Below, piece after piece: positions 34,613 to 42,811 of a DNA stretch of 42,811 nt. Where the stretch lies: assembly GCA_003232915.1 (NCBI GenBank), contig QIKE01000104.1, positions 1 through 42,811 on the forward strand, written 5' to 3'. Origin of the DNA: Bacteroidota bacterium (GTDB taxonomy: Bacteria; Bacteroidota; Bacteroidia; Bacteroidales; F082). Each line of letters opens with the position of its first letter. The first letter of the stretch is position 1. A model generated the notes under the pieces. It did not search any database. It was not told the origin of the DNA and saw only the letters and a program-made list of their open reading frames with translations. The position numbers and the translations under genes are program-made.

Positions 34613-34847
34613 CACCACAGCAGCCCAAAATTATATTATCGTTATTTTTTAAAACGTTAAGGTGAGGTCAAGAATTCGAGAAAACCAAATTGTATATTTT
34701 TCGACGAATATGTATAAAAAAAACTGGAACTTTCAGGGTGGTTTTTACGTAAACAGAAGTGTTTGGAAAATTATTTGAGCAAAATACGTTTAGCAAATAT
34801 AAAAATCATCAAATAACATACATTATAAATAGAAATTTTATTGATAC

Positions 34848-37800
34848 ATGAAAAAGTTCAAAGACTGGTTTTATAATTTGAAAATAAAGTATAAATTGTC
34901 GCTTGCGGCCATTGTTGTAATAGCCAACCTATTACTTTTATTATGGATTGCAAGTTTTTTTTACCGTACAACTTCTGTATTTAGCATGATGATTGATACG
35001 GAAAGTTATCATACAGTGAAATTTCAGAAAGGGCTAGAAGCTTTTCAGGTATACGTTAATAGTGGTGAGGAAAAATATTTTCAAAAAGCCATTGATAATA
35101 TCAAACAAGCCAATGCAATAGCCATTCCTATTCTTTCTGCAGATAGTATCGCACAACATGAAAGCAGCAAAAAATTGATCGAATCTTTTTACAAGTATTA
35201 TGGTCCGTTGTTTAATAACAACAAGAAGCAAATCGGCTTGATGGCCGAGAGGATTTATCTTTTTGTTCGACTTGGTTTATCACCCATTCAAGATATTTTT
35301 CGTATCGTACGGTCGGGACTTGACACAGGGGAAGAAACTTTGTCGCTAATGCATCGCTACAAAAAAACGGGCGACAAAAGTATTTTAACAAAGCTGAACA
35401 ATAAATCGGAGTTTATTTCTGTATTTTATAAAAAATATTCAGCGAAAGTCGATGAATTTAGAGAATTTGGAATGCGTTTGTTGCTGTATTTGAATTTGAT
35501 AATAATTATTTTACTTTCGGTTTTGAGTTATTATGTTATTTTACAAATTTCGGGTTCTATAGAAAAGCCCGTAAACAATTTGGTTAAAAATTTCCGTGAA
35601 ATCGAAAAAGGAAATCTTTCTGTAACTATAAAACAGCATTCAAAAGACGAAATAGGGATGTTGGTAGCTTCTTTTAACGGTATTCAAGCCAACCTTCAAA
35701 AATTTTTAATATATGCAAAAAAAATCGCATCGGGAAATTATTCGGTACGTCTGCAAGCTCGTTCCGAAAAGGACGAAATCTCTGTTGCATTGAATGTTAT
35801 GGCCGCAAACCTTGAAAAAAACGAAAAGCAAATTAACAACAATAACTGGTTAAAAGACGGGCTAAGCGAGTTGAACAAAATGATAAATAGCGATTTGACC
35901 TTGGAAAAGTTAGCAACAGAATCTTTGTCTTTTTTAGTGAAATATACCGAATCGTTTACGGGTGCTTTGTATTTGAACGATGACGGCAAAATGCATTTGA
36001 AAGCTACCTATGCTCTTGACAAGTCGAAAGTTGCAAAACGTATAATAAGTGGCAACGGATTAATTGGGCAAGTATGGGCCGATAGAAAATTACTGCAAAT
36101 TAAAGGAACTGATAATTTGGGAGTGGAAACATTTTCGTCAACGGCACGCTACAAAGCCAAAGAAGCGGTGATTTTGCCATTAACAATAGGTGAAGAGAAA
36201 TTAATTGGGATATTGGAAATTTCGTCAACTGATGAATTATCAATTTTACGATTAGAGTTTATCCGACAGGCATCTGCTGTGTTGGCCATAGCTATGCAGG
36301 CGGCCTTATCGCGTCAAAAAATTGCGGAATTGCTTTCTTATACACAACAACAGACCGAAGAGCTTGAAACCCAACAAGAAGAATTGCGTGCAACTAATGC
36401 CGAACTTGAAGAGCAAACGATTGTTTTGCGTGAAAACGAGAAGAAACTACAGATACGGCAAGAAGAGTTGAAAGTGTCAAACGAAGAACTCGAAGCGCGT
36501 ACACACGACCTCGAAATGCAGCGAAAAGAAATTCTAAAGAAAAACAAAGATCTCGAAATCGCACAAAAGGAAATTGAACTAAAAGCCAATGATCTTGAAC
36601 AAGCCAGCCGTTACAAATCGGAATTTTTGGCCAATATGTCTCACGAACTACGTACTCCGCTAAACTCTATGTTGATACTTTCGAAAGACTTGAGCAACAA
36701 CAAAAAAGGTAATCTTTCCGACGATCAAGTGGAATCGGCTGCAATTATATACAACGCAGGAAACGATTTGCTAAATTTAATAAATGACATCCTTGATTTG
36801 TCGAAAATAGAATCGGGAAAAATGCAAATCAGTCCCGTTACTACTTCCGTTTCGGAAATTGTTACCGGCTTGCAAAACATGTTTTCGCAGGTTGCTCAAG
36901 AACGTGGTATTTATTTTAAAACTCAAGTGGACGAAGATATGCCTGCAGTTTTGTTTACCGATAGACAACGACTCGATCAAATTTTGAAAAACCTGATATC
37001 CAATGCGTTGAAGTTTACAAGACAAGGTGGTGTTACCATCAGGTTTCGTTATGACGACAATTCCGAATGGGTTGAGCAGCAAACTGCCGGCAATTTTTTT
37101 TGTGTGGATGTAATTGATACGGGTATAGGTATTCACAAAGACAAACAACGCGCAATTTTTGAAGCTTTTCAACAAGCCGACGGTAGTATTTCGCGTAATT
37201 TTGGAGGCACAGGACTGGGATTGTCTATTTCGCGACAGCTTGCCAAAATGCTTGGAGGCAGTATTGGCTTAAAAACCGAATATGGCAAAGGTTCTACTTT
37301 TACCGTTTGCATTCCGGCCCGTTTAGATGGTAAAATGCCTAAGCCGGTTAGAAAAACTGATAAAATACAAAAACCGGTAACCCAAGTGAAAACCGGAATG
37401 AAAAAAGAATTGGTACAGCAACCTGCGGAAGAGAAAGTTGAACCTGTCGTTTTTATTCCCGACGACAGAAACGCTATCAAACCAAACGACATTGTTTTGC
37501 TAATTATTGAAGACGACTACCGTTTTGCCAAGATTTTGGTTAAACAAAGTCGTGAAAACGGTTTTAAATGCATTGTTACCTCCACCGGCGAAGAAGGACT
37601 TGTGCTAGCCGAAAAATATAAACCCAATGCTATCAGCCTCGACATTAAATTACCCGGTATTGATGGCAATAAGGTTTTGAAACTGCTTAAGGAAAATCCT
37701 TCTACCCGCCATATTCCCGTTCAAGTACTATCGGGTATCGACGAAAAGGATGAACTTACGGACAAAGGCATTTTGGGCTTTCTTCCCAAGCCCTTGTCAC

Positions 37801-38660
37801 TTAAAGACATTTCGGAGGCACTGCGAAAAATCAAAAATTTTATCAAAAAAGAAGTTAAAGAATTGCTTATTGTAGAAGATGATGCCAACGCACGCAAAAC
37901 ACTCGAAAAATTATTACAGACTAAGGATGTAAAAATCACAACTACTGCTTCGGGAAAAAAAGCATTACAGCTTATCGAAAACAACGTTTACGATTGCGTA
38001 ATTCTTGACCTTGGCCTGAATGATATTTCGGGTTTCGAATTAATTCGTACATTGCACCAAGAACAAGAGGTGGAAATGCCACCGGTTATTGTTTATACCG
38101 GTCGTGATTTGTCCAAAGAAGAAGTTCGTGAGTTGCAGCAATCGGTAAGTTCGGTAATAATAAAAGGTAATAAATCGGATGAACGACTGCTCGACGAAAC
38201 TGCCCTATTCTTGCATCAAGTGGTGGACAAAATGGATGAAAAAAAGCAACAGCTGATACGAAAATTACACGATAAAGAGGCGGTATTCGATGGAAAACAG
38301 ATTTTGCTCGTTGACGACGACATGCGTAATGTTTTTGCCCTTACTCGAATTTTGTCGGAACATAATATGGGTGTTGTGGAAGCTGAAAACGGGCTTGTGG
38401 CTCTCGAACAACTCGAAAAACATCCCGATATCGACTTGGTGCTGATGGATGTAATGATGCCCGAAATGGATGGCTATACCGCTACAAAAGAAATTAGAAA
38501 AATTTCGGAATTTACAAATTTGCCTATCATACAACTTACGGCCAAAGCTATGAAAGAAGACCGTGAAAAGTCGATTGCATCGGGGGCAAGCGACTATCTT
38601 ACAAAACCTATTGATGTAGATAAATTATTGTCGTTGATAAGAGTATGGCTTTATAAATAG
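34848..38660 (+). CDS. Membrane hybrid histidine kinase: sensor-HAMP-GAF-coiled coil-HisKA-HATPase-REC-REC-REC
   Basis: 1270 residues. Two membrane helices (about 19-40 and 215-235) flank a helical periplasmic sensor. HAMP-like helices follow (about 236-330), then a GAF-like domain (about 340-480). A long Glu/Gln-rich coiled coil spans 499-585 (TQQQTEELETQQEELRATNA and repeats). HisKA has His599 in FLANMSHELRTP; the ATPase has NLISNALKF, DTGIGIH and GTGLGLSI. Three receivers follow with phospho-Asp 932 (SLDIKLPG), 1054 (ILDLGLND) and 1201 (LMDVMMPEMDG). The second has a changed Lys region (IIKGNK). The gene heads a row with another hybrid kinase, cheR and cheB, so the coiled coil may be a methylation target; that is inference. 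Similar kinases are common in Bacteroidetes. Confidence 0.9.
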   Translation: MKKFKDWFYNLKIKYKLSLAAIVVIANLLLLLWIASFFYRTTSVFSMMIDTESYHTVKFQKGLEAFQVYVNSGEEKYFQKAIDNIKQANAIAIPILSADSIAQHESSKKLIESFYKYYGPLFNNNKKQIGLMAERIYLFVRLGLSPIQDIFRIVRSGLDTGEETLSLMHRYKKTGDKSILTKLNNKSEFISVFYKKYSAKVDEFREFGMRLLLYLNLIIIILLSVLSYYVILQISGSIEKPVNNLVKNFREIEKGNLSVTIKQHSKDEIGMLVASFNGIQANLQKFLIYAKKIASGNYSVRLQARSEKDEISVALNVMAANLEKNEKQINNNNWLKDGLSELNKMINSDLTLEKLATESLSFLVKYTESFTGALYLNDDGKMHLKATYALDKSKVAKRIISGNGLIGQVWADRKLLQIKGTDNLGVETFSSTARYKAKEAVILPLTIGEEKLIGILEISSTDELSILRLEFIRQASAVLAIAMQAALSRQKIAELLSYTQQQTEELETQQEELRATNAELEEQTIVLRENEKKLQIRQEELKVSNEELEARTHDLEMQRKEILKKNKDLEIAQKEIELKANDLEQASRYKSEFLANMSHELRTPLNSMLILSKDLSNNKKGNLSDDQVESAAIIYNAGNDLLNLINDILDLSKIESGKMQISPVTTSVSEIVTGLQNMFSQVAQERGIYFKTQVDEDMPAVLFTDRQRLDQILKNLISNALKFTRQGGVTIRFRYDDNSEWVEQQTAGNFFCVDVIDTGIGIHKDKQRAIFEAFQQADGSISRNFGGTGLGLSISRQLAKMLGGSIGLKTEYGKGSTFTVCIPARLDGKMPKPVRKTDKIQKPVTQVKTGMKKELVQQPAEEKVEPVVFIPDDRNAIKPNDIVLLIIEDDYRFAKILVKQSRENGFKCIVTSTGEEGLVLAEKYKPNAISLDIKLPGIDGNKVLKLLKENPSTRHIPVQVLSGIDEKDELTDKGILGFLPKPLSLKDISEALRKIKNFIKKEVKELLIVEDDANARKTLEKLLQTKDVKITTTASGKKALQLIENNVYDCVILDLGLNDISGFELIRTLHQEQEVEMPPVIVYTGRDLSKEEVRELQQSVSSVIIKGNKSDERLLDETALFLHQVVDKMDEKKQQLIRKLHDKEAVFDGKQILLVDDDMRNVFALTRILSEHNMGVVEAENGLVALEQLEKHPDIDLVLMDVMMPEMDGYTATKEIRKISEFTNLPIIQLTAKAMKEDREKSIASGASDYLTKPIDVDKLLSLIRVWLYK

Positions 38661-38730
38661 AAAGATGTTAAAGTTAAAAAATGATTATACGGACATATCG
38701 AATAAAAATTATTTAAATTTATAATAAATA

Positions 38731-40332
38731 ATGGAAACCAAACCGAAAATATTAATTGTTGACGACAGGATAGCCAATCTTATTAGTTTGGAAAAAGTAT
38801 TGCAGGATTTCGATGTGGAATTTGTGCGTGCCCTCTCGGGCAACGATGCGTTGAAAGCAACACTTCATAACTATTTTGCCCTTGCCATTATTGACGTACA
38901 AATGCCCGATATGGATGGTTACGAAACGGTGGAACTGATGCGTACTGTTGAACGTACCCAATACCTGCCGGTAATTTTCGTATCGGCCATATATTCCGAT
39001 GAATTTTATATTTCAAAAGGAATTGAAAGCGGCGCTGTTGACTTTATTTCCAAACCCATAAAACCCGCAATTTTACAAGGAAAAGTAAAAGTTTTTCTCG
39101 ATCTCTACCGGCAGGCAGAACAATTGCGGCAATTGCTCCACGAAAAAGAACAAACGAACAAAGACCTAAAAGAAGCCAAAGAAAAAGCCGAATATGCCAC
39201 CTACACCAAGTCGATGTTTTTGGCAAATATGTCGCACGAAATACGTACACCCCTCAACGGGATTATCGGGATGACAGAAATTCTCGAGAATTCGGAACTT
39301 ACCAAAGATCAGAAAAAAAATCTTGAAATAATTAAAATTTCGGGAGAGAATCTTCTTTCCATCATTAACGACATTCTTGATTTTTCAAAAATAGAAGCCG
39401 GCCAAATCGAACTGGATGTTTTTCCTTTCGACCTTGAGAAACAACTCAATACGGTTTATAACCTCTTGAAATTCAAAGCCGACGACCGACATATCTATTT
39501 GAAAATCGAAATTGACGATAATGTTCCCCGATATATCCGCAGCGACTCTTTGCGTATCAATCAAATATTGATTAATTTAATAAACAATGCCATTAAGTTT
39601 ACCGAAAGAGGAGGTGTTATTATCAAAGTAAAACTTTCGACGAAAAAAAATGCCGGTTCTATTATTAAATTTGAGGTACAAGATACGGGGATCGGTATTC
39701 CCAAAGAAAAACAAGGAACTATTTTTCAGAATTTTACGCAAGCTGATGCTTCTACTACAAGAAAATATGGCGGTACGGGTCTCGGACTTGCTATTAGCAA
39801 AAAACTGGCTTATATGCTTGGTGGCGAAATCGGATTGAACAGTGAACCGGGCAAAGGTTCTGTTTTTTGGTTTACTGTTAAAGTAGAATTTGCAAATGCC
39901 GATGAAGTGGAGAAAGATGTTGAAAATACGGGTGTCGAAGTTAACTTTAGCTTGTTCAAAGTGTTGCTTGCCGAAGATAATATTATTAATCAAAAAGTAG
40001 GTTCTATGGTGTTGAAAACCCTTGGCCTATACTGCGATATGGTGTCCAACGGCAAAGAAGCACTGAAAATGCAATTGCGGAATCATTATGATGTGATATT
40101 AATGGATGTTCATATGCCTGAGATGGACGGTCTGGAAGCCACCGGCGAAATTAGGAAGTATTATGCTCTTCATACCGACAAAAAGCCTCCTGTTATTGTT
40201 GCCGTAACCGCCAATGCTTTTAAAGAAGACCGCGACCGCTGTATTGCCGCAGGAATGGATTACTATTTAAGCAAACCTTTTAAAACCAACGATATAAAGC
40301 AAGTGTTTAAAACCATTGCCTCAAACCGCTAA
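38731..40332 (+). CDS. Soluble hybrid histidine kinase: REC-HisKA-HATPase-REC
   Basis: 533 residues, no membrane segment. The N-terminal receiver has ILIVDD, phospho-Asp55 (IIDVQMPDMDG) and Lys in FISKPIK. After a coiled coil comes HisKA with His169 (FLANMSHEIRTPLNG) and the ATPase (NLINNAIKF, DTGIGIP, GTGLGLAI). A second receiver has LLAEDN, Asp459 (LMDVHMPEMDG) and Lys in YLSKPFK. All phosphotransfer residues are present. It starts 70 bases after the membrane kinase and ends just before cheR (possible TTG start at 40333, ATG at 40342). It may relay from the membrane kinase's receivers. No DNA-binding domain exists in the locus. Confidence 0.9.
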   Translation: METKPKILIVDDRIANLISLEKVLQDFDVEFVRALSGNDALKATLHNYFALAIIDVQMPDMDGYETVELMRTVERTQYLPVIFVSAIYSDEFYISKGIESGAVDFISKPIKPAILQGKVKVFLDLYRQAEQLRQLLHEKEQTNKDLKEAKEKAEYATYTKSMFLANMSHEIRTPLNGIIGMTEILENSELTKDQKKNLEIIKISGENLLSIINDILDFSKIEAGQIELDVFPFDLEKQLNTVYNLLKFKADDRHIYLKIEIDDNVPRYIRSDSLRINQILINLINNAIKFTERGGVIIKVKLSTKKNAGSIIKFEVQDTGIGIPKEKQGTIFQNFTQADASTTRKYGGTGLGLAISKKLAYMLGGEIGLNSEPGKGSVFWFTVKVEFANADEVEKDVENTGVEVNFSLFKVLLAEDNIINQKVGSMVLKTLGLYCDMVSNGKEALKMQLRNHYDVILMDVHMPEMDGLEATGEIRKYYALHTDKKPPVIVAVTANAFKEDRDRCIAAGMDYYLSKPFKTNDIKQVFKTIASNR

Positions 40333-40341
40333 TTGCCGAAA

Positions 40342-41184
40342 ATGAGAAAAAATCAGGAAGAAATTAACGAAATACAAAATATTGAAATAGAGTTGCTACT
40401 CGAAGCACTTTATCGGCGATATGGCTACGATTTTAGAGATTATAGCCGTGCCCATGTTAAAAGGCGTATTCTTAACCGTTTGGCTAGCTCACAATTGAAA
40501 ACAATTTCGAACCTGCAAGGAAAAATGCTTTATGATAAACAGTACTTCGAGTCGCTGATTCGTGATTTATCAATCAATGTAACCGAAATGTTTCGCGATC
40601 CTGCATTTTACAGGCTTATACGTAAAGAGGTAATCCCCGTTTTAAAAACTTATCCGTTTTTGAAAATCTGGCATGCCGGCTGTGCTACCGGCGAAGAAGT
40701 ATATTCTTTTGCTATTATTTTAAAGGAAGAAGGCTTATACAACCGTACCCAAATTTATGCTACCGACTTCAATCGTGATGTTATCGAAACTGCCCGTCGC
40801 GGTATTTATTCAATAGAAAATATTAAAAATTACACGGCCAAATATCAAAAAGCAGGTGGAAAGTTTTCGTTTTCCGATTATTATCTTGCCAAATACGATT
40901 CGGCCATTCTCAATCAGTCACTCAAAGCCAATATTGTTTTTGCCGAACATAACCTTGTTACCGACAGTGTTTTTGCCGAAGTAAATATGGTTGTTTGCCG
41001 CAATGTACTCATCTATTTCAACCGCGATTTGCAAAACAAAGTGCTTAAACTGTTCGACGATAGTCTTATAAAAGGTGGTTTTCTCGGCTTGGGTACCAAA
41101 GAAACCATTATGTTCTCCAACATCGCCTCAAAATATACGTGCATCAACCCAAAGGAGAAAATTTTTAAAAAGAAAATCAGTTAG
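40342..41184 (+). CDS. cheR: CheR-type protein-glutamate O-methyltransferase
   Basis: 280 residues from ATG 40342; a TTG at 40333 directly after the previous stop is the alternative. The N-terminal CheR helical domain (about 10-75) has YRRYGYDFRDYSRAHVKRRI. The SAM-binding domain has the motif IWHAGCATGEEVYSFAI (around 109-125) and the closing signature VVCRNVLIYFNRD (217-229). CheR methylates glutamates of coiled-coil signalling proteins using SAM. The C-terminal TPR or PAS parts of larger CheR fusions are absent. It is coupled to cheB, whose start lies one base after its stop. Confidence 0.93.
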   Translation: MRKNQEEINEIQNIEIELLLEALYRRYGYDFRDYSRAHVKRRILNRLASSQLKTISNLQGKMLYDKQYFESLIRDLSINVTEMFRDPAFYRLIRKEVIPVLKTYPFLKIWHAGCATGEEVYSFAIILKEEGLYNRTQIYATDFNRDVIETARRGIYSIENIKNYTAKYQKAGGKFSFSDYYLAKYDSAILNQSLKANIVFAEHNLVTDSVFAEVNMVVCRNVLIYFNRDLQNKVLKLFDDSLIKGGFLGLGTKETIMFSNIASKYTCINPKEKIFKKKIS

Positions 41185-41185
41185 T

Positions 41186-41761
41186 ATGCAATACAAAGCC
41201 GTTGTCATAGGTTCGTCAGCGGGAGGGCTCAATGCCCTAAAAAGTGTTTTGCCATTAATTCCCGCCGGTTTTCCTGCCGCAATATTTGTGGTGCAACACA
41301 TCAGCCCCGATTCGGATAACTATATGGCACGCTTTCTAAACCAAAGATCGAAAATTCATGTAAAAGAAGCCGACGACAAAGAAAAAATTGAAGTAGGTAC
41401 AGCGTACATCGCACCCCCAAACTATCATTTGCTTGTTGAAGAGGACTTTACACTTTCTCTTTCGGTAGATGAAAAGATAAACTATTCGCGTCCAAGTATC
41501 GATATTACTTTCGAAACAGCAGCTTATGCATATGGCAGTCAACTTGTAGGTATTGTTCTCACGGGAGCCAATACCGATGGAGCCTTTGGTTTGCTCACCA
41601 TAAAAAATTACGGCGGTTACACCATCGTTCAGCAACCTAGCGAAGCCGAGAGTAGCATAATGCCATCAGAAGCGATCCGATTGGTAAAACCACATAAAAT
41701 ACTAAAACTAAACGATTTGGTTATGAAATTATTAGAACCTGGCTTTATTTTGCCGAAGTAA
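41186..41761 (+). CDS. cheB: Receiver-less CheB-type methylesterase domain protein
   Basis: 191 residues from ATG 41186; the open frame extends upstream inside cheR but in another frame. Only the catalytic domain is present, with the triad Ser11 (VIGSSAGG), His38 (VVQHISPDSD) and Asp131 (LTGANTDGAFG). Chemotaxis CheB has an N-terminal receiver that gates it; here none exists, so activity would be constitutive or controlled by partners. The usual GMG.DG around the Asp is GANTDG. It is the last gene of the locus. Function inferred: removing methyl groups added by the neighbouring CheR. Confidence 0.9.
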   Translation: MQYKAVVIGSSAGGLNALKSVLPLIPAGFPAAIFVVQHISPDSDNYMARFLNQRSKIHVKEADDKEKIEVGTAYIAPPNYHLLVEEDFTLSLSVDEKINYSRPSIDITFETAAYAYGSQLVGIVLTGANTDGAFGLLTIKNYGGYTIVQQPSEAESSIMPSEAIRLVKPHKILKLNDLVMKLLEPGFILPK

Positions 41762-42023
41762 ACTTTTGGAGCAACCGCAACTACAGTGCTTCCCATATTA
41801 TGTTTAGCTTTTTTCTATTTTGACTTGAAAAATAATAATTATTTTTCACTCCATATCCCAACTTGCAAATCCATAAACGTATAACCTTCACATCAGGTAA
41901 ATACTAATTAAAAGTTTACAAATGGGTCACTACTCTTGTTTTACGTACAAATGGACGAGGTTTAAACTTTAACACGTCATAGATTGATTGTTGGTCAACC
42001 GAAGGGCGTGTAATTAATTTTGC
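41762..42023. other. Intergenic, no gene seen
   Basis: 262 bases between cheB and the transposase fragment. No terminator or frame was recognised. A 16-base string at 41918-41933 resembles one at 446-461 (15 of 16), which may be by chance. Confidence 0.4.
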
Positions 42024-42248
42024 TTAAATCTTTTCATCTTCTTTTTTGTTAACGCTTATTAGCGATAGTTGTTGACTTTTCATTTTTTCAACAATTGTTT
42101 TCCATGAATAGTTAATGCCTGACAATTTAAGTTTCAGGTGTATATACCATCCCATCTGATATGCTGTGATGCCTATCCAATACCGAGACTTTAAAAGACT
42201 TATATGGGGTATGTAATCGTCTCCCTTTAAAAAGATAAAACAATGCAA
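42024..42248 (-). pseudogene. C-terminal fragment of an IS1634-type transposase
   Basis: A 74-residue minus-strand frame. The part GITAYQMGWYIHLKLKLSGI followed by NYSWKTIVEKMKSQQ matches the end of IS1634-family transposases, where a hydrophobic helix is followed by a G...SW..I...L..Q pattern. The catalytic region is missing upstream, and the C-terminal tail after VNKKEDEKI is cut short by a stop. It is a decayed insertion sequence. Confidence 0.5.
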
Positions 42249-42378
42249 ATCAATAAGTTAGATATTTCGATTAGTTTTCATAACTACTTGAATTTATTCC
42301 TATTATCGTTAAACAAAATAGATTACGGGTAATGATGAGATACCCCATTAAGACTTAAACCATTATTTATAGTGCAAA

Positions 42379-42462
42379 CTACTTTTGCGTTTGTCCGCTT
42401 TGTCTCCACTTTTCTACAGTAGCATACATTTGCTCTCGCTTTTTTTCTCTTGTTATATTCTA
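42379..42462 (-). pseudogene. Remnant of an IS66-type accessory ORF (TnpA-like N-terminus)
   Basis: Minus-strand reading gives TREKKREQMYATVEKWRQSG, then QTQK and a stop. This resembles the opening helix of the small IS66 accessory proteins (R.QMY..VE.W..SG.TQK.FC). The start codon and everything after TQK are lost. It is a short match, but the pattern is specific. Confidence 0.45.
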
Positions 42463-42632
42463 AAAAATTTGAAAGCAGATATAGAATGCCGACGTCCGTT
42501 ATATATGTGCCTTATGGCCGAAGGGATACGTTGTTTCTACGTTTTATGCAGGTAGTAAACCGGAGATGTTTAAATATCAAGGTTTTTTAACGTTTTTGTA
42601 ATTGCGAAAAATAAATTATCAGCCGGTAGAAT

Positions 42633-42811
42633 TCAATATTTCCTTGTTATAGATTTATTGGTTAACTTAGAAGTTTCTTCTATGTTCATACCTGATTTTA
42701 TTAAATTCTTTATTATTAAAATAACATTCTTTCTCTCTTCTTCCTTTTGTCTTCTCTCTTCTTCCTCTCTTTGCTTGGCTTCTTCAATTTGTTTTAAAAA
42801 TTTGGCTTCCT
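42633..42811 (-). CDS. C-terminal tail of an Rpn/PD-(D/E)XK nuclease-family protein, cut by the window edge
   Basis: An open minus-strand frame enters from the right edge and ends at TGA (42635-42633). The 58 visible residues are a charged helix (FLKQIEEAKQREEEERRQKE) followed by IIKNLIKSGMNIEETSKLTN. This tail, a Glu/Lys/Arg-rich helix then a small helix of the A..L...G.S.E.I...TG type, is typical of Rpn/PD-(D/E)XK family putative transposases/nucleases. The nuclease domain would lie beyond the window. Confidence 0.6.
   Translation of the reverse strand, partial: EAKFLKQIEEAKQREEEERRQKEEERKNVILIIKNLIKSGMNIEETSKLTNKSITRKY

Noticed and set aside
36338-36589. Serine-rich antisense frame opposite the kinase coiled coil
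   Set aside because: It is a by-product of the repetitive Glu/Gln codons of the coiled coil on the other strand.
41075-41185. Upstream extension of the cheB frame inside cheR
   Set aside because: It is the shadow of cheR in another frame; ATG 41186 just after the cheR stop gives a clean CheB catalytic domain start.
446-41933. A 16-base string (ACAAATGGGGCACTAC at 446-461, ACAAATGGGTCACTAC at 41918-41933) near both IS1634 fragments
   Set aside because: It could be an element end, but its orientation relative to the two transposase fragments is direct, not inverted as expected, and a 15-of-16 match is not beyond chance in 42 kb.

Overview
The window looks like chromosomal DNA of a free-living member of the Bacteroidetes (Bacteroidota). 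It is AT-rich. Several genes have a promoter motif of the TAnnTTTG type close to the start. Two large secreted proteins end in the C-terminal sorting domain of the type IX secretion system. The signalling proteins are the large TPR/PAS/GAF hybrid kinases typical of that phylum. I cannot name a genus. No tRNA, rRNA or CRISPR array was seen.

Layout: (1) 1-0.4 kb: fragments of mobile elements, including the N-terminus of an IS1634-type transposase. (2) 1.1-5.5 kb: rsmE and yqgE on the minus strand, then a divergent, overlapping pair that reads as murL-murD2. This pair is the alternative route that puts L-Glu on UDP-MurNAc-L-Ala and then epimerises it. (3) 5.8-12.3 kb: two tandem secreted proteins. 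One has an Asp-box (sortilin/BNR-type) propeller; both share a PKD-PKD-jelly-roll-sorting-domain C-terminal half. (4) 12.5-17.6 kb: a hypothetical protein, a YbdG-like MscS channel, an LpxL/HtrB-family acyltransferase, idi, and a small membrane protein. (5) 17.8-24.8 kb: three translationally coupled sensor kinase genes (TPR-HK, TPR-PAS-HK, REC-HK). The internal receiver of the first is degenerate and the second has none. (6) 25-33 kb: mostly housekeeping: fabG, an SLC12/CCC-type cation-chloride cotransporter, radC, wecB, rpsF-rpsR-rplI and an rRNA/tRNA SPOUT methyltransferase. (7) 33-34.8 kb: a 1.9 kb gene-free region rich in structure: long hairpins, the second copy of a roughly 340-bp dispersed repeat (first copy upstream of the cotransporter), and a GC-rich, strongly foldable element. 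(8) 34.8-41.8 kb: a four-gene signalling locus with a HAMP-GAF-HK-REC-REC-REC hybrid kinase, a REC-HK-REC hybrid kinase, CheR and a receiver-less CheB, with no chemoreceptor, CheA or CheW nearby. (9) 42.0-42.8 kb: more mobile-element debris and the C-terminus of an Rpn/PD-(D/E)XK-type protein running off the end.

The points most worth a second look are the MurL/MurD2 pair in a Bacteroidetes context, the coupled kinase trio with decayed receivers, the CheR/CheB-kinase locus, and the undescribed-looking intergenic elements (the 340-bp repeat pair with a built-in promoter motif, and the GC-rich folded element). All identifications come from reading the sequence and remembered family motifs; no database search was run.
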